A stretch of DNA of 64,000 bases from Halocynthiibacter styelae. Its GTDB lineage: Bacteria; Pseudomonadota; Alphaproteobacteria; Rhodobacterales; Rhodobacteraceae. Every line of letters starts with the position of its first letter. The stretch's first letter is position 1. Location: the NCBI RefSeq assembly GCF_016123485.1, contig NZ_JADCKQ010000010.1:106047-170046 (forward strand), written 5' to 3'. Both the position numbers and the translations under genes were made by a program. Shown here in pieces: positions 51,864-60,426 of this stretch. Below the pieces are notes generated by a model. The model saw nothing but the letters and a program-made list of their open reading frames with translations. It was not told where the DNA came from and did no database searches.

Positions 51864-53126
51864 CTAAGTTTTAGCGCCCGGGTTCGGCAGGATCATGTTC
51901 AGGACCAGGCCTGCGATGCCGGACAGGCCGATACCTGCGAGTTTAAAGCTTTCGCCGAACTCAAGGGTCAGGCCGCCAAGGCCGATCACCAGCACGGTTG
52001 AGATGATCACCATGTTGCGCGGCTCTGTCAGAGTGTCACCAAGGCGTGCCAGCACAGACAGGCCAACAACTGTGACCATGCCAAACAGCAGGATCATAAT
52101 GCCGCCCATGACAGGCATCGGGATTGTGCCAAGCGCGCCGCCGATTTTGCCGACAAAGGCCAGGATGATTGCAAAGATCGCAGCCCAGGTCATGATCGCC
52201 GGGTTGAAAGCTCGTGTCAGGGTTACGGCGCCGGTCACTTCTGAATAGGTGGTGTTTGGCGGGCCACCAAGGAAACCGGCAGCCATCGTGGCCAGACCAT
52301 CACCCAGCATGGTGTTCTGAATTCCTGGCTCTTCCATATAGTCTTTTTTCGTCACATTGCCGATCGCCAGAATGTCACCGAAATGTTCAATCGCGGGGGC
52401 AATGGCCACAGGCAGGATGAACAGGATGGCCGCAAGGTTGAATTCCGGCGCAACAAAGCCGGGAACAGCGAACCAGGGGGCAGAGGTAAAGGCAGACCCG
52501 TTGATCAGGCTTTCACCTGTGATCAGCCCCATAAAGATGGCAGCTGCATAACCTGCGATCACGCCGACCATGATCGGTACGACACGCATAATGCCACGGC
52601 CCAGGATTGCGGTCAGCATGGTTGCACCAAGAGACACTGCCGCCAGGATCAGTGCGGTGGATTTCGGCATGATCTGCGTGTCACCGGCAAGACCCGTTGC
52701 CATATTCACAGCAACCGGTGCCAGCGACAGGCCGATGATCATGATGACCGGGCCAACGACCACAGGTGGCAGAAGCTTATGCAGGAAACCACTGCCGAAA
52801 ATACGCACCGCAAAGCTGAGAAGAACATACAACAGGCCAGCCGCGGCAAGGCCACCGGTGGTCGCAGCCAGACCCCAGGTTGCGGTGGCGACACCGATAG
52901 GCGCGATGAAAGCGAAGGAAGAGGCCAGGAACACCGGCACTTTGCCTTTGGTCACGACCTGGAAAATCAGGGTGCCGATGCCCGCGGTGAACAGGGCGAC
53001 GCTTGGGTCAAGGCCGGTCAGCAGGGGCACAAGTACCAGCGCACCAAAGGCCACAAAGAGCATCTGGGCGCCAACCAGCGCCTGGCCCGGGCCAAAGTTA
53101 TAGTCAGTATTTTCGTTGGGTGTCAT
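51864..53126 (-). CDS. NCS2 uracil/xanthine permease (UraA-like)
   Basis: This 420-residue permease has about 14 helices and NCS2 landmarks: GAQMLFVAFGALVLVPLLTGLDPSVALFTAGIGTLIFQ, VAIAPAIEHFGDILAIGNVTKK with the substrate-binding Glu-His, and GDGLATMAAGFLGGPPNTTYSEVTGAVTLTRAFNP. The AIEHFGD motif is of UraA type, in contrast to the QNV type of the permease at 36.3 kb, so uracil is the more likely substrate. ATG 53126 follows AAAGGA. Confidence 0.88.
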   Translation of the reverse strand: MTPNENTDYNFGPGQALVGAQMLFVAFGALVLVPLLTGLDPSVALFTAGIGTLIFQVVTKGKVPVFLASSFAFIAPIGVATATWGLAATTGGLAAAGLLYVLLSFAVRIFGSGFLHKLLPPVVVGPVIMIIGLSLAPVAVNMATGLAGDTQIMPKSTALILAAVSLGATMLTAILGRGIMRVVPIMVGVIAGYAAAIFMGLITGESLINGSAFTSAPWFAVPGFVAPEFNLAAILFILPVAIAPAIEHFGDILAIGNVTKKDYMEEPGIQNTMLGDGLATMAAGFLGGPPNTTYSEVTGAVTLTRAFNPAIMTWAAIFAIILAFVGKIGGALGTIPMPVMGGIMILLFGMVTVVGLSVLARLGDTLTEPRNMVIISTVLVIGLGGLTLEFGESFKLAGIGLSGIAGLVLNMILPNPGAKT

Positions 53127-53313
53127 TTTTTGTCCTTTCAGGCGCATATGCGCTTCGTCCAAATTGTTGCTTACCTGGCGGAAAATTGCCCAATGTTCCA
53201 GATGGTTTTCACACAGAGGACAGAATATTTTCTGATTGCTGAGAAATGCGGCAGGTGACTGTTCCTTGTGGGGAAAGACGTGTTACAGGCGGACAACCGG
53301 AAAAGGAATGATC

Positions 53314-53838
53314 ATGTCTGACACCTGCGAAATCTGCTCGGCCCCTGGTGGTCTGACCACCCATAGCATGGCCCCGCGTGATGCGACTGTGCAGCTTTGT
53401 GATACCTGTCTTGCAGGTGTAAAGGGCCCGATTTCAGATGCGCCACACTGGCAATGTCTCAGCGGCGCAATCTGGTCTGAAAGCGAAGCCGTGAAGGTTC
53501 TGGCCTATCGTCTGCTGCATGGTCTGAAATCAGAGGCCTGGGCGCAGGATATTCTGGATATTGCGTATCTTGAACCTGACACGCTGGCCTGGGCTGAGGA
53601 AGATCTGCCGGATGAAAACGCACTGGTTCATCGCGACAGCAATGGTGTTGTTCTGTCCGCTGGCGACAGTGTTGTTCTGATCAAGGATCTGCCAGTGAAA
53701 GGGGCTGGGTTTACCGCGAAACGCGGCACCCCCGTGCGTAATATTTCCCTGTCACCGGCGAATGAAACCCATATTGAAGGCCGGGTGAACGGGCAGCAGA
53801 TCGTGATTCTGACGCAATTTGTTAAGAAAACCGGCTGA
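53314..53838 (+). CDS. PhnA domain protein (zinc ribbon)
   Basis: This 174-residue protein has an N-terminal zinc-ribbon (CEICSAPGG then CDTC) and a C-terminal PhnA/YjdM domain (ALVHRDSNGVVLSAGDSVVLIKDLPVKGAGFTAKRGTPVRNISLSPANETHIEGRVNGQQIVILTQFVKK). PhnA here is the YjdM family, not the phosphonoacetate hydrolase of the same name; function is unproven. AAAAGGA precedes ATG 53314 (53308 is also possible). It diverges from the permease gene and converges with dtd without a gap. Confidence 0.85.
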   Translation: MSDTCEICSAPGGLTTHSMAPRDATVQLCDTCLAGVKGPISDAPHWQCLSGAIWSESEAVKVLAYRLLHGLKSEAWAQDILDIAYLEPDTLAWAEEDLPDENALVHRDSNGVVLSAGDSVVLIKDLPVKGAGFTAKRGTPVRNISLSPANETHIEGRVNGQQIVILTQFVKKTG

Positions 53839-54276
53839 TCAGAATTCCATCGGGATGGTGATAGGCCCGTCGTTCAGCAGACGCACTTTCATATCTGCGC
53901 CAAATTTCCCAGTCTGTACCGGAATGCCTTCAGCCTGCATCCGGGTGATGAAATATTCATAAAGCCGTTCACCCTCGGAAGGGCTGGCAGCAGTTGAGAA
54001 CCCCGGGCGATTGCCGCGCGAGGTATCGGCAGACAGGGTGAACTGGCTGACGATCAGGGCCGCACCGCCAATGTCGGCAAGGGAACGGTTCATGCGCCCT
54101 TCGTCATCGCGGAAGATGCGCAGTTTTGCGATTTTGGCGGCGAGCTTATCAGCGTTTGCCTCACTATCGCCCTGCATGGCGCAGACCAGGATCATAACGC
54201 CTTCACCGATTTCCCCGATGCGGGTGCCATCGACATCGACACTTGCCTCTGAGACCCGCTGAACCACTGCTTTCAT
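53839..54276 (-). CDS. dtd: D-aminoacyl-tRNA deacylase
   Basis: This 145-residue enzyme removes D-amino acids (and glycine from tRNA-Ala) mis-attached to tRNA. The signature [23 protein letters not shown] and the late [11 protein letters not shown], containing the cross-subunit Gly-Pro, are both present, with [17 protein letters not shown] at the start. It is the last gene of the long leftward run, ten bases after the zinc-ribbon membrane protein gene; a housekeeping gene may simply be sharing the transcript. Confidence 0.95.
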   Translation of the reverse strand: MKAVVQRVSEASVDVDGTRIGEIGEGVMILVCAMQGDSEANADKLAAKIAKLRIFRDDEGRMNRSLADIGGAALIVSQFTLSADTSRGNRPGFSTAASPSEGERLYEYFITRMQAEGIPVQTGKFGADMKVRLLNDGPITIPMEF

Positions 54277-54285
54277 GATCTGTCC

Positions 54286-55386
54286 TTACTGATTTTGCGC
54301 GATGATATAACCAAGCCCACCGGCCACGATCAGGCCCAGCGTAACCGCAATCGCGATTTTCCAGGCCGACCAGGGGCGTTCACCCTGCACGCGGCCTGTC
54401 TGTCCGTTCACAACAAAACGGTAGGTCTTGCCGCGATATTTATAGGCCGCCATCCAGACCGGCAGCAGGATATGTTTGAAGGTCACATCCGACACGCTGG
54501 TATCCATGGAAGAAATGCGTTGACGATCGCCGCCGATGTCAAATTTGATGTCGCGGCGAATGACCTGATCCATCAGAGCACGGGCTTCGTCATAGCCGTC
54601 GGCCAGTTCCACGACGTAGCCTTCAGAATTGAACCCGGCCAGATATTCCGGGCGGTAAGGTTCAAGATGCGACAGGTCCCAGGGGGCAAGGTTATCGGTG
54701 TATTTCTTCGGCAGGCTACGGCTGGCCAGCACCAGAACATCATCAAAAAACCGCGCAACCCGGCCCGATACATTGCGCCAGCGGATTTTCTGGACCTGAC
54801 GGGTCTGGGTTTTGCCGTTCACACGCACGGTGCGGGTTTCGTAATAGACTGTGCCGCGCTGGCCGCTGTAGCGGGTCTTGGTGTCGGCGTCATAGGTCCA
54901 GTAGGGGACATAGATGCCGTTCATTTTGCGCCCCTTGCGGGCATATTCCTGCAAGCCGTTGGGTGCGAACCAGAGACTGCCCAGCCAGTCGGTCATAGCA
55001 CCACGGGCCTGAGTTTCCTCAAGGGCAAAGGGCAGGGCGGCTTTGGGTTTGATTTGTCGCGATGCGCCGGTGTCTGTCACCACGGGTGTCGCGCAGAAGG
55101 GGCATTCTTCGGCGTGGCTTTCATCCGAAAACACCACATGTGCGCCGCAGTTCGGGCAGGATGATGTGCGGATTTCCTCGGTCTCAGCCTCGGGCAGTTG
55201 CGCGTTCAGGGCAGTGCGGAAATCCAGTTCCCGGATGGCATCTGAATGGCTGATCGCCCCGTGCCCTTCCAGTGTTTCCTGATTGCCGCAATGATCACAG
55301 TTCAGCAGGCCCGCTGCAGGATCAAACCGCAGATCAGAGCCACAGGCATCACAGGGAAAACGATGGGTATCCGGGGTGTCAGTCAT
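54286..55386 (-). CDS. Double zinc-ribbon membrane-anchored protein
   Basis: This 366-residue protein carries a first zinc ribbon (CDACGSDLRFDPAAGLLNCDHCG, TFIIB-like, residues about 12-35), a second one (CPNCGAHVVFSDESHAEECPFC, about 76-97), a central beta-rich domain (YVPYWTYDADTKTRYSGQRGTVYYETRTVRVNGKTQ) and a single C-terminal membrane helix (WKIAIAVTLGLIVAGGLGYIIA). It is cytoplasmic with a tail anchor. Its layout recalls Bacillus YdjG, which recruits an SPFH protein (YdjI) to the membrane; an SPFH protein is encoded two genes upstream here, which supports the comparison. Confidence 0.85.
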   Translation of the reverse strand: MTDTPDTHRFPCDACGSDLRFDPAAGLLNCDHCGNQETLEGHGAISHSDAIRELDFRTALNAQLPEAETEEIRTSSCPNCGAHVVFSDESHAEECPFCATPVVTDTGASRQIKPKAALPFALEETQARGAMTDWLGSLWFAPNGLQEYARKGRKMNGIYVPYWTYDADTKTRYSGQRGTVYYETRTVRVNGKTQTRQVQKIRWRNVSGRVARFFDDVLVLASRSLPKKYTDNLAPWDLSHLEPYRPEYLAGFNSEGYVVELADGYDEARALMDQVIRRDIKFDIGGDRQRISSMDTSVSDVTFKHILLPVWMAAYKYRGKTYRFVVNGQTGRVQGERPWSAWKIAIAVTLGLIVAGGLGYIIAQNQ

Positions 55387-55389
55387 ATG

Positions 55390-55914
55390 TCAGAGCCAGC
55401 GGTGCAGAATTTTTGGAAACATTATACGCAAAGCATTATCCCTTAATCGGACATGCCGCCAGATGTGAAATACCGCGTGCAGCACAATCAGGATGATCAA
55501 TGCGTCAAAGACGATCTCATGGATCTCGGTTGCGAAGTCATGCAGGGTCTTGTTGCCGCCTGCGAAGTTGATCGGGATGATGTCGAAACTCTTGATCAGG
55601 AAAGGCGCAGCAAGACCTGCAAATGCGCCGGAAGCCACAACCACCGGCACGCCGATTTGCAGAAGCTTGTGGTTGAGGCTGTGAAACTTCTTGCCCCATC
55701 CCGGCAGTTTGGGGCCTGCTTGTCCGATAAGCCCCTTTCGCAGCCAGATGAACAGCCAGATCCCGGTGACAATCGCCAGCAGCAGCCCGGCACCCGCATG
55801 TGTGGACAGGGCAGCGCCCGCATCGGCCATATCTTCTTCTGGCTCAACCGCGAAGAAATAGATCAGCAGGGCAAAGCTTAACCAATGTAACCATTTAATC
55901 AGTGTGCGTTTCAT
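55390..55914 (-). CDS. Cytochrome b561-type membrane protein
   Basis: The 174-residue product has four helices with paired histidines (LIKWLHWLSFALLIYFFAV, LSTHAGAGLLLAIVTGIWLFIWL, LNHKLLQIGVPVVVASGAFAG, EIHEIVFDALIILIVLHAVFHIWRHVRLRDNALRIMF), the pattern of a di-haem cytochrome b561 that moves electrons between quinol and periplasmic or small-molecule acceptors. It lies three bases upstream of the zinc-ribbon gene. Whether it works with the stress module is unclear. Confidence 0.85.
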   Translation of the reverse strand: MKRTLIKWLHWLSFALLIYFFAVEPEEDMADAGAALSTHAGAGLLLAIVTGIWLFIWLRKGLIGQAGPKLPGWGKKFHSLNHKLLQIGVPVVVASGAFAGLAAPFLIKSFDIIPINFAGGNKTLHDFATEIHEIVFDALIILIVLHAVFHIWRHVRLRDNALRIMFPKILHRWL

Positions 55915-56000
55915 GCGGGCCTCCGTTCTGCTTTCATCATGAAAGCCCGTTGGGCCGTCCGCAAGAAATTTTCCCGAAACCCCACAGGCCGGAAAGAAAT

Positions 56001-56023
56001 CGCCCGCCGGGTTGCGGCGGGCG
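56001..56023. terminator. Hairpin after the SPFH gene
   Basis: A perfect eight-base GC stem (56001-56008 with 56016-56023, seven-base loop) lies just past the SPFH stop. Read leftward it is followed by ATTTCTTT, so it may partly end the telA transcript before the cytochrome gene. Confidence 0.5.
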
Positions 56024-56031
56024 TGAAGGAT

Positions 56032-57174
56032 TTAGCTGCCAGGGGGCGGTGGCGGCGGCAGGATGGTGAAGAGTTGCGCCAGTTCGGTGATCGCGCCAGC
56101 TTTCTGCCAGCCATCCTGACCGGCGGTCCAGACCAGGCTTTCGCGGGTCAGGCTGCCCTCAGACGCCATTTTACCCATGGCGGCGCGTGAAAATGGGCCG
56201 GTTGTGCTGCCGCTCTGGGTGATATGCCAGAGCTTTTCGACCGGCGGTGGAGGAGGCGGCGGGGTATGTGCGGCAGCGGGTTGCGCCGGGGCTGCGCCCC
56301 AGGGGCCGGATTGCGGCATCATGGCGTTCTGCATCTGTTGCGCCATCGTCATGCCCATTCCCATGCCAAGACCCGCGCCCATGCCGCCATCGCCATTTGG
56401 GTTATTGGCAGCGGCTGTCATGGCCTCCGCGGCAGAGAATTGCGTGTATTTGCCCAGATCGCCGACAACACCCATAGAGGTGCGCTTATCAAGGGCGGCT
56501 TCTACCGCAGGCGGCAGAGAGATGTTTTCGATATAGAGTTCCGGGATCTCCAGACCATAGGATGCGATGGTGGCGGAAATCTCTGTTGCAATCAGTTTGC
56601 CCAGATCGCCGGTGTTTGCCGCCATATCCAGAACCGGAATGCCCGAAGCCGCCACCGCGCGGGAGAATTCCTGCACGATGATGTTGCGGATCTGAAAGCT
56701 GATTTCATCCATGGTGAACTCGCCGTCAGTACCGGTGATTTCGGTCAGGAAGCGGCCAGCATCTTTTACACGCACGGAATAGGTACCAAACGCGCGAATA
56801 CGGGTCGGGCCGAATTCCGGGTCGCGCAGCATCAGAGGGTTCTTTGTGCCCCACTTCAGGTCGTTAAACCGGGTGGTGTTGATGAAGTAGATTTCTGACT
56901 TGAAGGGGCTTTCAAAGCCGTGATCCCAGTGCTGAAGACTGGTCATGATCGGCATGTTGTTGGTCTCAAGCATGTAAAGACCGGGTGTAAACACATCCGC
57001 CAGCTGGCCTTCATGGATAAACACTGCAGCCTGGCCTTCGCGCACGGTCAGCTTGGCACCATATTTGATTTCATGGCCTTCGCGTTCAAACCGCCAGACC
57101 ATTGTGTCGCGTGTGTCATCGGTCCATTCAATAACGTCAATGAACTGACCAGAGAGGAAATCTAAGATACCCAT
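56032..57174 (-). CDS. SPFH-domain protein with C-terminal GYF_2 domain
   Basis: This 380-residue protein has an SPFH/virion-core-like domain (residues about 20-240: GAKLTVREGQAAVFIHEGQLADVFTPGLYMLET, RIRAFGTYSVRVKDAGRFLTEITG, ASYGLEIPELYIENISLPPAVEAALDKRTSMG), a Gly/Met-rich linker (GGMGAGLGMGMGMTMAQQMQ), a run of seven prolines, and a GYF_2/DUF4339 domain (LWHITQSGSTTGPFSRAAMGKMASEGSLTRESLVWTAGQDGWQKAG). SPFH proteins form rings or membrane scaffolds. It is of YdjI type and probably the platform of the TelA/XpaC module. Confidence 0.88.
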   Translation of the reverse strand: MGILDFLSGQFIDVIEWTDDTRDTMVWRFEREGHEIKYGAKLTVREGQAAVFIHEGQLADVFTPGLYMLETNNMPIMTSLQHWDHGFESPFKSEIYFINTTRFNDLKWGTKNPLMLRDPEFGPTRIRAFGTYSVRVKDAGRFLTEITGTDGEFTMDEISFQIRNIIVQEFSRAVAASGIPVLDMAANTGDLGKLIATEISATIASYGLEIPELYIENISLPPAVEAALDKRTSMGVVGDLGKYTQFSAAEAMTAAANNPNGDGGMGAGLGMGMGMTMAQQMQNAMMPQSGPWGAAPAQPAAAHTPPPPPPPVEKLWHITQSGSTTGPFSRAAMGKMASEGSLTRESLVWTAGQDGWQKAGAITELAQLFTILPPPPPPGS

Positions 57175-57189
57175 TGGGTTCTCCTTACT

Positions 57190-58131
57190 TTAAATACGGC
57201 GGTCCGGGTTCAGGCCGGATACGATGTTTTCAACGATCGGACGGGCTTCTCTGGCACGCATGCCAGGGCGCAGGCGCGGATCGTAAAGAATGCGCAGCAG
57301 ATATTCGTCGTGGCGCGTCAGCAGACCGAATTCTTCGTCGTCGTTAAAGATCGACGGACGCGCATCGGGGCTGTCATTGGGCAGACCCATGCCCTGGGCC
57401 AGTTCTTCGTGGAAGCAGGACAAGCGCGTCAGGTTTGGATGTTCGGCGCGGACAAGCGCAATCGCCTGGGTGAATGTGCCACTGCCGGTCGGATCCCATG
57501 CCAGCATCTGGCATTGTTTGTGACGCGGCAGGTGCAAAATGGCGCGGACAAGTTGGACAGGCAGATCCGGCAGAATGCGGCGCAACTGACTGTGCCAGTT
57601 CCGACGTTCATGTTCATTCAGAACCAGCACATGGAAATTGGCATTTGTATTGCTGACAGTCACCGGATGACGGGTGGCGCGGGCCACCTGGCTTGCGAAG
57701 CCCCGGATATTGGTCAGATCTTCGCGTTGTTGATCCAGCGGCACGTCTTCACCGAAATAAATTCCGAATCGTACAGGTTGTCCCCAGCGTCGCAAAGGGG
57801 CTTCGGCACGGCGTGCACCACCATTGGGATTGTTGGTCTCATCAAAGAGCGCAACCGCCATGAAATTGTCAATAAGGTCAGTGCGCGTAAAACGTGCATC
57901 CCGCGGCGCAGTGTCTGTGCGCATATGGCCGTTGGCGACACTGGCCTGCTCAGAACGGGCCAGATGTTCTTTCATTGCAAGGCTTTGCGGGGTTGTGCGC
58001 GTGACTGTTGCCGCAGGTGGAGGGCTGAACCGGTTCTGTTGCACCTCCGTGCCGGGCCGTGTGGCCGGGGTGCAGCCCGCAACAAATGTCAGGGCCGTTG
58101 CAAGTGCGCAGATTGTCTTCCGGTTCAGCAT
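57190..58131 (-). CDS. DUF2927 lipoprotein with zincin-like motif
   Basis: This 313-residue protein has a lipobox signal peptide (CALATALTFVAGC), so it is anchored in a membrane facing the periplasm. The DUF2927 region includes PVRFGIYFGEDVPLDQQREDLTNIRGFASQVARATRHPV and, near residue 232, SCFHEELAQGMGLPNDSPDARPSIFNDDEEFG. The HEELAQ core resembles the HExxH metallopeptidase helix with the second His replaced by Gln. GGAGGA precedes ATG 58131; ATG 58146 is an alternative. It is 15 bases upstream of the SPFH gene and 21 downstream of telA. Confidence 0.85.
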   Translation of the reverse strand: MLNRKTICALATALTFVAGCTPATRPGTEVQQNRFSPPPAATVTRTTPQSLAMKEHLARSEQASVANGHMRTDTAPRDARFTRTDLIDNFMAVALFDETNNPNGGARRAEAPLRRWGQPVRFGIYFGEDVPLDQQREDLTNIRGFASQVARATRHPVTVSNTNANFHVLVLNEHERRNWHSQLRRILPDLPVQLVRAILHLPRHKQCQMLAWDPTGSGTFTQAIALVRAEHPNLTRLSCFHEELAQGMGLPNDSPDARPSIFNDDEEFGLLTRHDEYLLRILYDPRLRPGMRAREARPIVENIVSGLNPDRRI

Positions 58132-58152
58132 TCTTCCTCCGTTCAAATGCCT

Positions 58153-59343
58153 TTAAGCAGGAACCGCAGTCCCGGCCGTGTCGTCGGTACTATCACCGCG
58201 CGCTTTGGCAGAGGCAAGCGTGTCTTTTAGGTCAGTTTCCATCCTTTTCAGATCTTCTTCGGCAGCGGCACGACGTGCTTTGCCTTCATCCGCGATTTGC
58301 AGGCTGTCATTGATGGTGGCGATCAGGGTTTCATTGGCGGCTTTCACGGCCTCAATGTCAAAGACACCACGTTCCATTTCCGCACGTACTTTGGCGTTTG
58401 CCTGACGCAGGTTTTCTGCATTGGCGGTCAGCAGTTCGTTGGTCAGGTCTGTTGCTTCTTTAACCGCATCCGCCGCATCGGAAGACCGCTGAATTGCCAC
58501 GGCCTGCGCCAGCTGAGTTTCCCAGAGAGGCACGGTGTTCACCAATGTTGAATTGATCTTGGTGACGAGAGATTTGTCGTTTTCCTGAACCAGACGGATA
58601 GACGGCAGGGATTGCATGGTCACCTGACGTGTCAGTTTCAAGTCATGCACGCGGCGTTCCAGATCATCCCGGGCGGCACGCAGATCGCGCAACTCCTGGG
58701 CTTCCATCACCTGTTGATCTTCTGGTGCAGCATCAACAGCTGCAGCTTTCGCCGGGATCACGTCTTCATCCAGCACGCGCAGTTTTTCTTCACCGGCAGA
58801 AATATACAGTGCCAGTTCGTCATAAAAGGCGAGAGTCTTTTCATACAGCTGATCCAGGGATTTGATATCCTTCAGCAGCTTATGTTCGTGATCCAGAAGG
58901 TTGTCGGTAATGTTGTCAATCTGGCCCTGCACGGTTTCAAACCGGGCATAGAATTTGGCGAAGGGGGATGCAGCACCTGTCAGTTTTTCCCACCAGGACC
59001 GCTTGCGGCGTGTATCCAGTTCAGTGATGGAAAAGCCACGAATGGTGGATACGATATCGCGCAGGCTGTCACCGGCCGGGCCGACATCTTTGTTGCGCAC
59101 ATCAGAGAGCATCGCCTGGCTGATCACCTGAAGTTCTTCCTGGGCGCTTGAGCCAAAGCTGACAATAGATCCGGTATCGCCCATGTCGATTTCATCCATG
59201 CGCTTTGTGATCTCAGCGGCAACGGGCGCATCAGCCTCGGCCATCGGCACCAGCGCATTGGATGGCTCTGCCAGAGTCACGGCAGAGATTTCGGAAATTT
59301 CAGCGGCGCGGGCTTCGGCCTGCTTTTGTACAGTAACACTCAT
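58153..59343 (-). CDS. telA: TelA family protein
   Basis: This 396-residue helical protein belongs to the TelA/toxic-anion-resistance family: GSIVSFGSSAQEELQVISQAMLSDVRNKDVGPAGDSLRDIVSTIRGF, KFYARFETVQGQIDNITDNLLDHEHKLLKDIKSLDQLYEKTLAFYDELALYI, DLKLTRQVTMQSLPSIRLVQENDKSLVTKINSTLVNTVPLWETQLAQAVA. TelA proteins were linked to tellurite resistance and are part of Ter-associated membrane stress systems; the molecular role is not known. It follows xpaC by 29 bases, the usual partner order. Confidence 0.93.
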   Translation of the reverse strand: MSVTVQKQAEARAAEISEISAVTLAEPSNALVPMAEADAPVAAEITKRMDEIDMGDTGSIVSFGSSAQEELQVISQAMLSDVRNKDVGPAGDSLRDIVSTIRGFSITELDTRRKRSWWEKLTGAASPFAKFYARFETVQGQIDNITDNLLDHEHKLLKDIKSLDQLYEKTLAFYDELALYISAGEEKLRVLDEDVIPAKAAAVDAAPEDQQVMEAQELRDLRAARDDLERRVHDLKLTRQVTMQSLPSIRLVQENDKSLVTKINSTLVNTVPLWETQLAQAVAIQRSSDAADAVKEATDLTNELLTANAENLRQANAKVRAEMERGVFDIEAVKAANETLIATINDSLQIADEGKARRAAAEEDLKRMETDLKDTLASAKARGDSTDDTAGTAVPA

Positions 59344-59372
59344 AGATTTTATCCCTGTTCAGAAAACTTCAT

Positions 59373-60254
59373 TCAGACATTTGCATCCCGCGCGAGACGT
59401 TCGCGCAGTACTTCGATTTCGACGTCGAGATTATCCTGCCCGTCTTCCAGCAGCTTCTGGGTGCGGCTGGTGAACCCTGTTTCCAGATCATCCAGCAAAG
59501 CCTCGAATTTTGCGCGGGCCTCTGCGTTGGCACCGCGTGTCGCGATGGATACATATTGCACCGTCGCATCACGTGCGCCTTTCAGATAGACGCCCATATA
59601 TTTGCGCGCAGCCGTCAGGTCGCGCGGATCTTCTTCCACGGTGCGGAACATATTGCGTGCAGTGACAGCAAAACGTTCCACCCGGGTTTCCAGCATCCGG
59701 TCGCGCGCACGCAGGATGGCATCGCGCATAGCTTCCAGATGTTCTTCGGCATCCTCCACCGCGCGGGCCACACGATCGGCCTGAAAGCGGTCGATGCCTT
59801 CCATGCCTTTGTCTGACAGCGGGTCTGGGCCAAAGGCGATGAAATGACATCCCGTGGCCAGCAGGCCAAGGGCGATGGGGCCGAACACCCCGCCCATGCC
59901 GGTGAAAGCAGCAAGCATCACACCAATCCCGCTGAGCGCAGAAGCAATGATCTTGCGGGGCAGGGCCGGGCGGCGGGCGACCTGACGGGCGTCATATTCA
60001 GCTTCTGCCCGCAGACCTTCACGGGTCAGCCAGGCGGCCAGGATCAATGCAGCGAAAGCGATCAGTGTCATTGCGAGCGCAAGTGGATCACGACCAAAAG
60101 CTTTGAACACCAGCGGCATGGGGGCCACAAAAAGCAGCCAGGCGCGGAACCGGTCGCCCATTGTGGGTTTGGCCGGTCCTGCGCCGGGGGCAGGGGCAAC
60201 AGAGTGTTGCGTGCGCCCCTGCGGGCTGTAATCACCACCGAAACGTTTTGCCAT
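59373..60254 (-). CDS. xpaC: XpaC family protein (5-bromo-4-chloroindolyl phosphate hydrolysis family)
   Basis: This 293-residue membrane protein has four predicted helices in pairs (FRAWLLFVAPMPLVFKAFG, LALAMTLIAFAALILAAWL, KIIASALSGIGVMLAAFTG, VFGPIALGLLATGCHFIAF) and a cytoplasmic C-terminal helical domain (EHLEAMRDAILRARDRMLETRVERFAVTARNMFRTVEEDPRDLTAARKYMGVYLKGARDATVQYV), the XpaC signature. Despite the family name, hydrolase activity is doubtful. Its start overlaps the preceding 27-codon gene in a TAATG, and it is the constant neighbour of TelA in many bacteria. Confidence 0.9.
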   Translation of the reverse strand: MAKRFGGDYSPQGRTQHSVAPAPGAGPAKPTMGDRFRAWLLFVAPMPLVFKAFGRDPLALAMTLIAFAALILAAWLTREGLRAEAEYDARQVARRPALPRKIIASALSGIGVMLAAFTGMGGVFGPIALGLLATGCHFIAFGPDPLSDKGMEGIDRFQADRVARAVEDAEEHLEAMRDAILRARDRMLETRVERFAVTARNMFRTVEEDPRDLTAARKYMGVYLKGARDATVQYVSIATRGANAEARAKFEALLDDLETGFTSRTQKLLEDGQDNLDVEIEVLRERLARDANV

Positions 60255-60337
60255 TACGCGGCCCCCTTGAAGGTTGCGTAAAGGATCAGGGCAACAAGTA
60301 CCCAGAACCCAAGGTTTTTGACCCCGTTTCCGCCCAT
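60254..60337 (-). CDS. 27-residue membrane microprotein upstream of xpaC
   Basis: A short frame reads MGGNGVKNLGFWVLVALILY then ATFKGAA; it is one hydrophobic helix with short polar ends. Its TAA shares bases with the xpaC ATG (TAATG), giving translational coupling, and a GGGGAAATTGC sequence lies in front of its start. The composition and the coupling suggest a real small protein in the XpaC/TelA membrane complex. It is too short for ordinary gene calling. Confidence 0.6.
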   Translation of the reverse strand: MGGNGVKNLGFWVLVALILYATFKGAA

Positions 60338-60426
60338 ATCTGCAATTTCCCCAGTTAAGATTGTCTCTGTTACAAGACTATATAGGGGAAATTGCCGTTT
60401 AAAACCAGAAGTGGTGCCAGGGGGAA

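Noticed and set aside
58153..59343. Calling the TelA protein a dedicated tellurite resistance determinant.
   Set aside because: The name reflects one early phenotype; context points to a wider envelope or metal stress role.
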